DNA of 64,000 nucleotides from Dracaena cambodiana (taxonomy: Eukaryota > Streptophyta > Magnoliopsida > Asparagales > Asparagaceae). Of the stretch, positions 9,567 through 23,469 are shown one piece after another (position 1 is the first letter of the stretch; each line of letters starts with the position of its first letter). Below the pieces are notes generated by a model. The model saw only the letters and a list, made by a program, of their open reading frames with translations, had not been told where the DNA came from and searched no databases. The DNA lies in assembly GCA_036321105.1 (NCBI GenBank), contig JAYEPQ010000012.1, positions 19,857,491 through 19,921,490 of the forward strand. The letters run 5' to 3'. The position numbers and the translations under genes were made by a program.

Positions 9567-10992
9567 ATGGAAGGAAGCACAAGTTTTGCGAGAAATGCCT
9601 CCTAATCCAACAACCACCATGCCTCATTCTCATCCAAGCGACAACGATAGTGACACCTCACTCTCAAAACCGCCCCTTCCACACTGTCTCCTCTTGCTGC
9701 TGAAGCATCGTCTCTTCCTTGATCAACGCTGCCACAACCCAACGACATCAGTAGTAGCTTCTTCATAGCACCCGACCCACTATCTCCGGTTGCCACCATG
9801 GCAAGCTACCGAAGCCTCCAATCTCCCAGTCGCACATTGAGTTAGATGTAGACGTAGAGGATTTCATTTCGGGTCTATTTGCATCTACTGGAATCCAACC
9901 CAACCCAAATTACATAATAGACCACTTGATTAGGTCAATCAATAGCACCGCCCCATTAAGCGATTCCAGAACCGTTAAGAGTTTGGATGTCATTTTGAAG
10001 TTGTTTTGTGCCTGATTTGCTCGGATTCGAGCTATAGTCAAGACCTCGCAATTCTTTGGTATTCCTGAAATTTTTGCTTGAAAAATTTTGGAGATTATGC
10101 TGGGAATCATATTTTATGGTAAATATATTAACACTGATACTGATTTCAAATAAGTGGAATGTGATATATACGATACAGTCCCATATTTTCACAGATATAA
10201 TGACCCTAATGGTTATGAAAATTGAGAGAACTATCTAGAGCATTTTTTCCATTATTTTCCTTTGATTTTAAAGCAGGAATATAATTATGTTAAATTGAAG
10301 TTGGTTGGAGAAATTTCTGCTTAGTACCTTAACAACTATAAATTTCATCCAACTTGGAATTGGCTGAAGTTTCTTCTTCGTACATGGTATACTCCACATC
10401 TTATTTTCAATTGTTCATCAAAAATTTTTAAGACCAAATAATACTCTAAGTGAAGGATATAGGCACTCACTTATCAATGTCCTTCCATCAAATGTTCAGC
10501 TTATAAAAAATTTTTGCATTATGAATATTAATGTCCAAATATCGACATATCTGCTTTCGAGATTTTATGTGACAAGATCGAGTCCAATATATAACTTGCC
10601 ACAGATCCAGAAATTGGTGATCCGACTTTCTGTTGGAACCACTATAGAGGCACTCAATAATCATGTTCATGAGGAGAACTTGAGGCCTAGCACACCTGTA
10701 GAGTTTCATGGCAAAATACAGAAATTCTTAGCTGCAGACCATATTTTCTTTGTCTTTTCAGTTTCCATTCTAAATTCTTCATTTTTTTGTAGAAACGACT
10801 GATTTCAATTTCTTTTCAGACCTTCCACAACAATTACTGTCGCCACCATTGAAGTGTAAGGCAACATACATTTGGCTACTAATTTGTTCGATTTTCTTAT
10901 ATTTAGTTCGATAGAAAGGTTTACCAAATATCATAAAGCTTGCTCGCCTTTATCCGAATGCTTGATTTTTTTCTTACCGCCATTCACCGATG
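9567..10992 (+). other. Unidentified stretch with broken reading frames
   Basis: No complete gene is visible. Between about 10030 and 10760 the + strand reads as a mosaic of frames interrupted by single stops, for example FFGIPEIFA, YFHRYNDPNGYEN and FHPTWNWLKFLLRTWYTP, then a 93-codon open frame from 10521. This looks like a decayed protein-coding sequence rather than random AT-rich DNA. I do not recognise the family. A possible acceptor, TTTCTTTTCAG, lies near 10821. It could be a processed or duplicated gene remnant. Confidence 0.3.
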
Positions 10993-11155
10993 GTGAATAT
11001 TTCTAAGAGGGGAGAATTGATAGAGATCAAATAAAATCCAATCTTTAGTGAATGTTTCCAAGAGAGGAGAATTGATAGAGATCAAATAAAATCCAATTTT
11101 TAGTGAATGTTTCCAGGATGGGGGCCATAGAGATCAAATAAAATCAATATTGGAT
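10993..11155. repeat. 55-bp tandem repeat, about three units
   Basis: Units start at 10993, 11048 and 11103 with GTGAATRTTTCYAAG and continue GAGAATTGATAGAGATCAAA then TAAAATCCAAT. The third unit is altered (CCAGGATGGGGGCCATAGAG). The phrase GGGGAGAATTGATAGAG resembles a polypurine tract followed by a retroelement end, so the array may have grown from an LTR border. Confidence 0.82.
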
Positions 11156-12181
11156 TTGATTAGTTATTTAATTAGACCTTAAAAAATTTATTATTATCTT
11201 ATTGCATTAGGATTTGTTATATATTGATTGTAAAACTTTAATTTTATTTAGAAAGAGAAAAATGATTAATGAAAATTGAGAGCATGTGATTTGTATCTTC
11301 TCAAATTTTTTTCATGAGTGGTTCGTGAGAGAGGAGGTGGGTGATTCGTTTGGATGTGAAATCCAAACTCCCTAATTTATTCAAAACCCTAATTTCTTTC
11401 TCAATACTCCACCACAAAATCTAAATTCCTTCAGTCTTGCGTCACTAACCTTCATATATTTTTCTATAAGCATGGCTTTGAGTAGAATTTCCATGCAATT
11501 CATGGCCAACCAAACCTTAATTGCCAAGAAAAAAAGTACAAAACGAGCTAAGAAAATAGGCTCTCACCTAACTTGTCCAAACACGAGAGTTTGACCACCT
11601 CCGTTATGGAATGGTCAGCCAATTTATCTCAATTCACACTTCCAAATTTATTTCAATTCTCATTTTCATGCTAGATCTTTAGGGTGGCTTCATTGCTTAG
11701 AGACTCCACTAGCGCACCCGACCATAATCCAAACGAGCCCCCGATACCAAATCTGCGTGGTGCAAAAGACCATATATTATTCCAACTTGCATTTTCCCCA
11801 AAGCAAACAGGTCAGTTGATTTGCGTCCGCGATGGGGTCAATAGTTGGGAAAGCATAAATATCTGCAGAGAGAGAAGTTTGCGACAAAGAAAGATTTTCA
11901 AATTGAAAGGATGTTTTCACATGGCAATATTCCATAAACAAAATCTAGAAATTAGAAATTAAAGGGAAAAGTTGATGATTGGGGAGATGGCTACTTTGTA
12001 GAAAATTCTTTTCCCAACGCGCAATGGAATGCATTCTCATGACGATGTTTGTCCCTACAACTCTCTCTCACCTTTCTTGAGTTGTCCGTTGCCAGGACCG
12101 CTGATAACGCAAAAATGTGTACTTTAAGAATCGGGTCCACTGGATCCGAGCTTCGACGACTGAGTGCAATGGCACCCAAAA
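11156..12181. other. Gene-poor upstream flank of the phosphatase gene
   Basis: This is AT-rich sequence. Short open frames here (for example 11684-11962) match nothing I recognise and lack domain features. It may include LTR remnants following the 55-bp repeats, but I see no defined ends. Confidence 0.4.
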
Positions 12182-12306
12182 GGGGAGTTTCTAAAGAGGC
12201 ACAACATTTTTCCTAGATTGCCCACTTAATAATTGTCCGGCGAACCAAAAATACCCTGTAAAGTGAGCTCACTAGGAAAAATAGTGTGCCTCTTTAGAAA
12301 CTCCCA
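12182..12306. mobile_element. MITE with about 34-bp inverted ends, promoter-proximal
   Basis: The left end GGGAGTTTCTAAAGAGGCAC then AACATTTTTCCTAG mirrors the right end CTAGGAAAAATAGTGTGCC then TCTTTAGAAACTCCC. The inner sequence is about 55 bp. The arms could form a hairpin. It resembles in outline the GGGAAATTCTAAATGCGCAC elements near 45.5 and 48.4 kb. No convincing target duplication was seen. Confidence 0.78.
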
Positions 12307-12312
12307 TGTTTT

Positions 12313-12412
12313 GGCACACCATTTTTCCTAGTAAGCCTATTGGCTGTACGGACCAAATTACACTATAAATGGGCTCAGTAAAAAAGATGCAGTGCTCCTA
12401 CGGAAACTCCCC
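12313..12412. mobile_element. Second, truncated MITE of the same type
   Basis: It lies directly after the first MITE. It keeps the inner CACACCATTTTTCCTAGTAAG and a right end, GTGCTCCTACGGAAACTCCCC, but lacks a full left terminus. It ends about 110 bp before the TATA box of the phosphatase gene. Confidence 0.5.
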
Positions 12413-12520
12413 AGAGCGGGAACACAGGACATTGGACACCACCCGCTCCGCATTTGGATCCGCTTTGACGGGCCCCACTATTCTCACCCGATTTCTTGTC
12501 CTCTGCTGTCCTTTCCTCTA

Positions 12521-12530
12521 CTATAAATAA
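12521..12530 (+). promoter_or_regulatory. TATA box of the phosphatase gene
   Basis: CTATAAATAA lies about 100 bp upstream of the start codon at 12628. This fits a transcription start near 12555 and a 5' leader of about 75 bases. Confidence 0.65.
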
Positions 12531-12627
12531 ACCCCGAACTCTTCTCCAATTGAAGCAAAGCCCCACCAAGTGGCCTAGTCTCGGTCTTTGCTTCTCCCTC
12601 TCATTCTTCTTGTGATCAATCTTTGAA

Positions 12628-15141
12628 ATGCCGAGGCAGAGCGCTGTGCTGTCGGAGGAGATCATGATGGCCATGCCGATTGCTTACCCGCCCCCACGTG
12701 CCTGCTGCGGCAGCAGGGTGACGCTCCGCAAGAAACTCCGAACTCACCTCGAACTGACCGGGATCAATCGGGTCAACTCGTGGGTCGACTCGATGCTCGC
12801 CTCCTCGCCCACTCATAGGAAAGCTGCTTCTGCTCTATCCTTCAATACCGCCGCCACCGCCTCCACTACGTCTTCCTCCGTCATTGACGATGAATACAGT
12901 GCTTGGATGGTAAGTTGGTTGCATTTTCGTCATTTCTTTTCTTTTATTTTTTGGCAAATTAATGGGAATTAGTTAGTTTGTCATCAGAGACAGCATCCAT
13001 CAGCACTGGCTTGCTTTGAGGAGATAGTGGAGCATTCAAAAGGGAAGAAGATTGCCATGTTCTTGGACTACGACGGGACTCTCTCGCCAATCGTTCGGGA
13101 CCCCGACCGAGCCTACATGTCTGACTCGGTGAGTTCGACTGCGTCACCTTAATTAATTAATTAATCCTCTGTTTTTGCTGTAAATTTTGGAAATTATCAG
13201 GATTGAGAATATGAAATGATTGGGATTTGCAGATGAGAGCTGCATTGAAGGATGTAGCAAGGTTTTTTCCCACTGCGATTGTGAGCGGGAGGAGCAGAGA
13301 CAAGGTACATTTTTACTCCATCAGCTTTTATTTATTTTTATTTTTTCTTCTTTTGCATCCAACACCCTCCAATTTGAAAATTTTGCGTTGTGTAATTAAA
13401 CTCATTTATGTTAATAACATGCAGGTGTATAACTTCGTAAAGTTGGGAGAGCTCTTTTATGCTGGTAGCCATGGCATGGACATAAAAGGACCAAGCAAAT
13501 TGTCCAAGCACACAAAAGCTCAGGTATGTGCACATTATTTAAAAAATAATTAAATGTATAAATTATGGGGTAGTTTTGTTTTTTTTTTTCCAATTGTAGT
13601 TTTTTATGCGCTAGAATTTTGTTTTGTGTGGAATGTTTCAGGCCAAATCAGTTCTCTTTCAGCCAGCTAGAGAGTACTTGCCCATGATAGATGAGGTTTG
13701 TTTCCTCTCTAACTTATTCTTAGATTGCATTTTTTGTCACTAATACAAGAAAAAGTCATCTAACAAGCCTTTCGTGTCCTTTTACTTTTTGAAGGTTTTT
13801 AATAAATTGTCAGAGAAAACAAAAACAACCCCTGGTGCTAGAGTAGAGAACAATGAATTTTGTTTATCAGTTCATTTTCGCTGCGTAGATGAAAAGGTAA
13901 AAAATTTAATAAATTAGATCGAACTAAAAAAGAAAAATGCTATATATATTTGATATATTGTTATCATGTGTGAAGTATTTATGAATATTTGTCTATGACC
14001 AGAGTTGGAGCACATTGTTCGATCAAGTTAAATTGGTGTTAAAGGATTACCCAAAGCTACATCTAACTCAAGGAAGAAAGGTACGGTGATATTATCTAAC
14101 AAATGTATTAACTAGCATTTCTCTTAAGGCTATATTTGGTTTGATAGAAACCAAAAAAAGGAAATAAATGGGAAAAAAAAAGAGAGAGGAAAACAATGGA
14201 AAAAAAAATTCAAAAAAAAAATTCTCTTTGTTCTTTTATTCAAAGGGAAACTAATAAAGAAAATATACGGAAAATTAAAATTAAAATTAAAATTAAAAAA
14301 TTAAGAAAAAAAACTTTATTTTTAACTCTCTGCATTCTCATTTCATAAATTCATACAGTAAGTGAGAAAATTTTGAGTCATATTTTTATTTACTTTCCTC
14401 AAACTTTCTTCAAAACAACCACTTTGTTAAGATGATGATAGGTTATTTTTTTTTTTTGGAATTTCATATGTACTTGCATGAAGTTGACTTTAAGGTTGTT
14501 TGGTTACTTAACCTTTAGGTTTTGGAGATACGACCTAGTATTAAGTGGGACAAAGGGAAGGCTCTGGAGTTCTTGTTAGAGTCTGTTGGTGAGTACCTTG
14601 ACGCCCATCACATCACATATTTTTCTCTATTATAGTTTGTCAAGTAACATATTAAGGAAACATATTGTTTACTTAACAAATAAACAAACCTGGTGACACT
14701 TTCTTAATACATACATGTGTTTTTCTTATAGGTTTCGCGGATTATAACAATGTTTTTCCCATTTATATTGGAGATGACCGAACCGATGAGGACGCTTTCA
14801 AGGTAACTAGCTTTTTTTTTTTTTTTTTTGCTAGTCTTCAAGGTAACTAGTTATTGCTTATATTTAAATTAACGACTCGAGAATTTAGATTTTATATTCC
14901 TAATCAATGTCGAAGTATATATGTTATCGATAATAATAACAGTTGTGCTTCGTGTCCTTAATCTACGTACTAGGTTTTGAGCGAAAGAGGACAAGGTTTG
15001 GGAATCCTAGTTTCCAAATCCCCAAAGGAAACGAACGCTTCTTACTCTCTTCAAGAACCTGCCGAGGTTATGAATTTTTTACGTCGCTTGGTGGACTGGA
15101 AGCGTGCTTCGTTGAAGGATCGTCGACGTCGGCAGGTGTAA
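12628..15141 (+). CDS. TPP: Trehalose-6-phosphate phosphatase, complete, 10 exons
   Basis: The enzyme removes phosphate from trehalose 6-phosphate, the sugar-status signal, giving trehalose. Exons: 12628-12909, 12988-13128, 13233-13304, 13425-13523, 13642-13695, 13795-13896, 14003-14080, 14519-14588, 14732-14802, 14974-15141. All introns are GT-AG and the joined frame is open for 378 codons, normal for plant members. HAD-type motifs are intact: FLDYDGTLSP (nucleophile D121, acid D123), SGRSRDKV from residue 159, AGSHGMD near 180, and IGDDRTDEDAF (metal-binding D314 and D315). The N terminus, with its TGINRVNSWVDSM stretch, is the variable plant extension. I chose the start because it is the first ATG after the TATA box and begins the conserved frame. 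Which TPP paralogue this is cannot be told from the window. Nothing suggests damage. Confidence 0.96.
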
Positions 15142-15818
15142 ATACGACAGAGTTAACCGCCCATGTGTATGTTAAACCGACCGGTGGGAATAATAATTCC
15201 GAAGAGACATGCAACTGCTTTCATATGATCTCATTTCACTAGACAAGTGCTTTCATATGACCTGATCTCTCTTTATTTCTTTCTTTCGTTTTTCTATTTT
15301 TCTCCTTCTATTGTATCTTTTTTACCCATTGTTCTTCTTCTTTGGGGGCTTGAAGGCATTGATTATTTACCCAGCTCTCTTGTCCCTACCAACGGGCTTA
15401 TGTCGTAATTAATTTTAGGCATAATGAAAGAAGGGATGGCACAGTTTTTTCACTAATATATAAATTGTTTCGGTACTCTTAATGCTCTGTGCAGGGGTGG
15501 GTTCCTATATTATAGTAGCATTAAAATGAATATAATTTCAATGAGTTTTGACTCAAATAATATCACTCTTCTCTAATTTGTGAGAATTTTTGAGTTCAAA
15601 TTCTGATGGAAACTCAATTGCCAAAAGTACTAGCAAAAAAATCAAAATAAATACGATCGACACGAGTGATGTGTGAGATTTTGCGACTCATAATTTAATC
15701 ATCTTGTTTACTGCATCCAATGGCATAACTTATAGTTTAAAAGCTTTGTATAAAGAGCAAGAGACACCTGGTTACGCGAATCTTCGAATTTAACACCTCT
15801 CTTCTACAGCCTCATGCA
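15142..15818 (+). other. 3' UTR and downstream flank of the phosphatase gene
   Basis: T-rich sequence follows the TAA at 15139-15141. Polyadenylation signals of plant type are diffuse here; an AATAAATAC lies near 15648. No other gene is seen. Confidence 0.45.
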
Positions 15819-16046
15819 GATGCGTGTTCTCGTCCTAAAAATCAAAAAGTTTAGATGGCATGCGTGTTGATTTTTATCATGGGGGGAGTGTGTGTGAGAG
15901 AGAGAGCGAGAGAGAGAGTTTAATCCAAAAATCTATAAAAGTAATCTCAATAATAATGATGACTGTCTGATTGGACAGTTTAGATGCGTGTTCTCGTCCT
16001 AAAAATCAAAAGTTTAGATGGCATGCGTGTTGATTTTTATCATGGG

Positions 16047-16079
<33 letters not shown>

Positions 16080-16133
16080 TCGAAAAATCTATAAAAGTAA
16101 TCTCCATAATAATGATGACTGTCTGATTGGACA
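15819..16133. repeat. Tandem duplication of about 155 bp with a (GA)n core
   Basis: 15819-15977 and 15983-16133 both run from GATGCGTGTTCTCGTCC through GGCATGCGTGTTGATTTTTA and a GA microsatellite to GATGACTGTCTGATTGGACA. They differ by a few substitutions and in the length and purity of the GA tract. Confidence 0.88.
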
Positions 16134-17218
16134 AGTACCTGAAAAGATTCTGCGCAGGTTTAATGAATCTTAGAATTGTAAAACAAGAAAAAGAAGATAT
16201 CATGTGGAGAGAGTAGTGTTAATAATTTCAATGAGCCAAGTTACAGAAGATAATGAACAAAATCACACGAATAAAAATTTTACTATTTGAGAATATTAGC
16301 ATTATTAGTGCAGAAAGATTATATATACTTGGGTTGCAGCCTAGCAACATGTGAAAAATATCTAAGCCCCACCTATGGGCAAGGGTACCATCTCTTGCCA
16401 ACTTACAATGAAGTTGGATCCATAAAGTTTAATATTGGTGTACATTATTTTCGGGGTCCGCAACCCAATATATAATGGATCCTAGAGAAGCAACTGTTGA
16501 TAGTAGCTCCTAAATTATATGAATCTCTGAATTAAACAAGCTAATTAAAGTGTGGTTCATTCTAATGCAGTGTAGTTCTAAACTGAATACACTGTAAAGA
16601 GCACTTAGCTAGGTGGGAATACTACACTAGCAAGTTTACACACATTGTAGCTATAAATTTCTTTTGGATGAAAGTACTACTCTTCTTAATCAGGTGCCTG
16701 GATGTGGGAGTAATGAAGTTGTGTTTCAAATGTAAAGCGAACTCGAGAAGCTTGTGAACAAACAATTTTAGTATTCTCTTGCTCTCAACTTATTCTCCAT
16801 CAAGTAACTAGAATGCGAGTGATTCTTCTTTTAGACTCTTAAACCAAGTAGTTAGAGTATGTATGATAAATGATACTGCAGTGGTTACGTGAATCAACTT
16901 AACTAGTGAACATCGCTTCTAGTAGTCTTAAAATATATGCTTGTTGACTTCTTAATCAAGTAATCAATACATCATTAAATGATTGTGCAATGGTCATGTG
17001 AATTCAGGGACTTATTGTTTCATTATTTCAACACGCGTAGAAAATTTGGCGCTAGTTTAGATGAAATTGATTATGCATTTCCATCAACAACCATTGCGAA
17101 CAAATTAAATATTTCCTACTGTATGTCAATATTATTACGTTTTCATTATAGCCTCATAGTTGTTTATATTGTGTTGTGAAGACGTAAATAACAATCCAAA
17201 CAAAAATATAGGAATTAT
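16134..17218. other. No recognisable gene
   Basis: This is AT-rich intergenic sequence between the phosphatase 3' flank and a copia LTR. Short open frames lack domain features. Confidence 0.5.
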
Positions 17219-17954
17219 TGAAATTTAAAGATAAATTGATTTTTTTTTTAAAAAAAGAAACTTTAAGAGAGAAATCAAATCAGAAGATCAAACCGGAGGT
17301 ACCTGAGATTTACGTGGTTCGGAGAAATCCTACACCTACGGATGGAATAAAACTTCACTATTAATGATGTTTACAAATTATAAACGTTGAAATTTCTGGA
17401 ATCTCTCAAAGTTACAAAAAATACACTCTCAAATTGAAAAGACAACAGAAAGCTCATAAAAGATGCAGAAGACCTTTCTTCTCACAAATGATCTCTCTGG
17501 ATACCCAAAAAAAAGCCTGTCTAACCCACTTTTATAGATTAGTGATGTTTGGTACAAACCTAAATCAAAATAAGGTTAGCCTTGACCTATTCTGAGTCCA
17601 AATCATGCCTAATCTCGCATCCTAGACATTGCATTATCGATAGTGTCCCAATGTAACAGCAACCACAGGTCTGTCTATATAGCCCAGCCTTTGTTCCCAC
17701 CATCGATGGTGCATAGGCCCATCGACGACCCCATCGATGGTCAATGGAAAATTGAACCATATCAACATATATGTCTCCATCTTGGAAAGAGATTTCTAAT
17801 TCTCAATTCCCATCAACTTGGAATATCAACAAATGAGGTTCCAACAACAAACCAAGATAACAAATAACATCATTACAAATATAAATGAAAATATCAATTG
17901 GCCAAACAAATCCAAAATTCTTCCAACTTACAATATATTGGTCAAATTCTAACA
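17219..17954 (-). mobile_element. 3' LTR of a decayed copia element
   Basis: On the minus strand it begins TGTTAGAATTTGACC, just after the end of an RNase H-like coding region, and ends near CTTTAAATTTCA. It contains the phrase ACGTGGTTCGGAGAAATCC (plus strand), common in plant copia LTRs and their borders. The outer boundary at 17219 is approximate. The partner 5' LTR is not visible. Confidence 0.55.
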
Positions 17955-19511
17955 ATATTGAAACTTGAGTCCAGATGCTACAGTGGTCAGCATATCAGCT
18001 GGGTCATCTGTAATGCTAATCTTCCTCAGAAAAATACTGCTTTCATCAAATTCTCACTACTGAAGTAAAACCAAATATCACTGTGCTTCGTCCTTGAATT
18101 ACATACCTGCTTCTTTGCCAACTAGATAGTATTCTTCTATCAAAATTAACATCTACATATTCCTAAACGATACTTAAGTTATCAAGCAAATTTAGAAGAC
18201 AAATTGTCTCCTTAAAAGCCTTCTTCACCACCATATACTATGTATTTATTATAGCCAAGTCATGATAGATTACAAAGTCAATCTCCAACTAATTGGACCT
18301 CTAGTAAGAGTAAAAAGGTATCCTATAGTCGAATGACAATTATTCGAATCACCTGCAAAGTCAGAATCCATATATCCCACCAACTAATCAAGATTCTTAT
18401 CTTGCTCAAATTTCAAATCAACGTTCACAGTAACTAGACTATACTACAACATCAACTTTACTACTTGCCATGTCTTTTACCAAGATTGTATAAGTACTTG
18501 TTTACCATACTGACGGCCTGACAGATATTAGGTTTTGTACATACTATTGTATACATCAAACTGTCAACAACACAAGCATATGGAATTCAAGTCATAACCT
18601 CTCATTCCTCATCAATATACGAAGATAATTGAAACTCAATATGAAGTGAGGGACTAATACTGCAGTAACTGGCTTAACAGATCTGTCAATACCAAATATA
18701 CTCAAAACCTTTTGCAAATATTGTTTCTGAGACAAACATATTTTTCTCTTCACTCTATCCATCTCGATTTTCATACTAGAATTTTCTTTACCTCTCCAAG
18801 ATCTTTTATTTTAAATTCGTTTTTCGGTTGTACCTTCAATTCCACTATCCCAGCTTCCTCATTGGTACTATTAACATATTTCCAGCATATAGGAGCAAAT
18901 TGATAAAGTATCCATTAGATTCTTGAAGAAGATATAATGATCAAAATGACTTATAGCATACAATTTCTTAATCATAAATTGATCATACTTTTTATATCAT
19001 TATCTCAGAGACTACTTTAAATTGTACTGGTTCTTCAACTTACAGACTATATTTTCTTCTCCAACAGCCTTTAAAACATTCAATTGTCATATACATAACC
19101 TCTTTCAAAGTAGTATCAAGAAGATTGTTGTGACATCCATTTGAACTAGTTCCAAGTTAAAATGTGCAAACATAGTTATCAAAATATAAATAGAAGAATG
19201 CTTTACAACTGGAGGGAATATCTCGTTGTGATTAATTCCTTCCTACTTAGAATAACTTTTAGCCACCAACCTAGTTTTGCATCTGATTCGTTAAGAAAAA
19301 GGATCAATTTTCTTAGCGAACACCTATTTGCCTCCAATGGTCTTATTTCCTTTTGGAAGTTTTGCCAACTCCCACATGGAGTTTTTATGGAGTGAATCCA
19401 TCTCCATATCCATCACATCCTTCCAATCCTAAGTCTCACCAATCACCTTAACTTCCCTATAGATAGTAGGAATATTTTGTTTAACAACTAGAAGTGCATA
19501 TGCTACTATAT
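17955..19511 (-). pseudogene. Copia pol remnant: reverse transcriptase to RNase H
   Basis: Reading leftwards from 19511, the minus strand shows the start of a copia reverse transcriptase domain (DWKDVMDMEMDSLHKNSMWE, then LPKGNKTIGGKQVFAKK near 19430-19290). Next is the LSQKQYLQKVLSIFGIDRSV segment near 18720, and finally an RNase H tail reading ITDDPADMLTTV near 18010. Many stops and frame changes make it non-functional. The rest of the element, integrase, lies at 33400-34300, on the far side of the inserted gypsy element. Confidence 0.7.
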
Positions 19512-20845
<1,334 letters not shown>

Positions 20846-21370
20846 CCCCCGACTTGAGTTATGCTAGTCTTTAGCAAAATTATCAATTTAAGAAAATAAG
20901 TTAAAATTCTAACTAAAAAGAAAATAAATCCTAACTCAATTTTGTAGGAATCACGGCTGCACTTAGCATGTGCAACAAACTGTTAAACCAAAGTTACCAT
21001 AGTGGACGAGTGTTATCTCGTGAAAGGTTCCAGTAATGTTACACACAAATATCAAGGAGAGTATGGGTTCAAGGAATAAATAAAATAAAGAATAAGGATA
21101 AGTGTAAAATAAAGAAAAGTAAATAAATTATCTTTTATATTATATTTTTTGTTTTTCAGATCAAGCTCAATTAGAAATATACATATGGAAAGATGTCAAC
21201 CGTAACAAATTACTTATAATCTAATACATTTATATATCTATCATGATCATTTAAATCGTACCATAGATATACTTTTACTTTCAATTATTCTCTCTTATGC
21301 ACTCTTATGATCGTGTATATATATATGAGTCTTGTCAAGTTTCAAACTCCAATCAAACTTATACGAATCC

Positions 21371-21547
<177 letters not shown>

Positions 21548-21733
21548 TGAGATATAAATGCTTAGTTACTTAACTCATGTTTGTAATAAAAGTCTATAAC
21601 TATTGTTCATGTGAATATGCACGTTTATTGAGGCGCATGAATCCAACTACTTACACTTACTTTCTCTTATTTATTATATATATTTTATTTTATTATCTTT
21701 TTCCCAAGTATAGCCTTAATGCTAGGCTCACTT

Positions 21734-21737
<4 letters not shown>

Positions 21738-21817
<80 letters not shown>
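21738..21817. repeat. (AT)n tract, about 80 bp
   Basis: A second pure AT run in the same untranslated region. It is not present at the equivalent position of E2, near 36950, which reads TATTTATTATTG. Confidence 0.95.
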
Positions 21818-21818
<1 letters not shown>

Positions 21819-22195
21819 GATTACTGTAGGTGAGTCGCCAGCTCAGGAAAAGTTATATGAGCTAGGGGCAAAACTATAATGATCCAATGATTTTTTTTTT
21901 CAATTTTTTTTAACAATTACTACCTCTACCTCCTTAACTTCTTTCAAATTAAATTTCATAAATTTCGGAGTTCATTTTTCCTTTCATCAAGTGCATACAA
22001 AATGTTTTATTCATTGAAAACCGTTAATTTTGTTAACTTGATGGAGGACCAAATCAAAACTAAATCCCAAGAAATATGAGTGAAATCTAGGGGGTCGAGA
22101 TCATAATCCAAAAGAAATTTTTTGAAAAATATTATTGGAGATAGTGGAAATAAATTGCAGCTCAGGTAATTTGCGTGAGTTGTCAGCTCATTCTC

Positions 22196-22305
<110 letters not shown>

Positions 22306-22646
22306 CAGACCTTCCTTTTAAGTTCTCTCTGATATCAAATTTTTATGGCTCATTATGTAAGTGTTTAGAGTGCATAATTAATTTAAATCTTCAGTATCCA
22401 TCTTATTATTGGATTTAAAATCTCAATTAAGATTATATAAAAACTGCTATCATATAAGCATCAATATTAAGATATTTATCTCATAAATATACTATGTAAA
22501 ATACTTCTAATCATACTTCTTACTTCATAGAAATGAAATTTTTTGAAATTTTTTTAATAGGTTAATTCGTTAGTTATGATACATATGATACAGTAAAGTA
22601 AAGTGTATATATCTCACTTCCAACTTAAATTATGCGGTGTCCTTAG

Positions 22647-23088
22647 TAGGAGTGAGCATTGGACCGTTTCGGTTGGACTTTTGCCAATTTTGGCAAAACT
22701 GAACCGATTAGGAATGGGAATCAAAACCGAACTGAACTAATTCGGTTCGGTTCGGTTAGAACCGATTTTTGAATTAAAAATTATTTAAAATTATATTTTA
22801 ATTGTTTTAGTAAGCATATATTTTCAAGGTATCCAATTTGTGTTAAAATTATTATCTATAATATATATAAGTATATATGTGTATTATATATGTATTCATA
22901 TATGTTTATATGTATACTATTTGTGTATAATATATAATTTTTAAATAATTTGGTCGGTTCGGTTTGGTTTTGATTTTCAAAGCTCGAAACTGAAAACTGA
23001 CCAAATTATTTTGGTTTGGCTCGGTTTTGCCTATTCGGGTCGGTTTCGGCCAGTTATTTCGGTTTTAACCAAACTCTGCTCACTCCTA
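22647..23088. mobile_element. hAT-type MITE, 442 bp
   Basis: It has perfect 12-bp terminal inverted repeats TAGGAGTGAGCA and TGCTCACTCCTA. Flanking 8-bp sequences GTCCTTAG (22639-22646) and GTCCTTTG (23089-23096) match at 7 of 8 positions, fitting a hAT target duplication. It interrupts the E1 sequence ...GTGTCCTT|...GTGCAT, which is continuous in E2 near 37395-37415. The inside is rich in CGGTTCGGTT and AACCGA blocks that can pair with each other. Confidence 0.88.
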
Positions 23089-23096
23089 GTCCTTTG

Positions 23097-23469
23097 TGCA
23101 TCAAGAATATAATTATTAAAACAATATACTTAGAAATAACATAAAAGGTTAAGGGTTGAAACACCTGGTTTTGATCGCTCTGCAGAGAATTCGCTCCCTC
23201 AAGTAGTCGATATTAATGATGCTGCTAGTGATTGCCTTTTTTGTCACTTGTGTCTTTGACACCGGTGGAATCCTATGGTCCCTAGCTCATCTCTTCGTCT
23301 TCATCGAGAGAAATAGGGACATCCTCACTAGCCATTCGTCTATATATTTTGGTGAGAAGCCGATATTGACGTTGTTGACGATGCTCGATTTGGGCTTCCC
23401 GAGTCTTGATGACCTATAGCCTTTCATAGAATGTGTTGGTCATTTTTATTATCAACTCATTCAACATTT
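23097..23469. other. Interior of gypsy element E1, non-coding
   Basis: Continuation of the E1 3' interior after the MITE. The + strand frame at 23216-23419 has no recognised domain. The minus strand begins to show the plant transposon protein further right. Confidence 0.4.

Noticed and set aside
13227..13553. 108-codon open frame through the phosphatase locus
   Set aside because: It reads exon 3 into the intron; the correct product needs splicing at 13304/13425.
14943..15242. 99-codon open frame at the end of the phosphatase gene
   Set aside because: It is in a different frame from exon 10, which continues the GDD-containing frame to the TAA at 15139.
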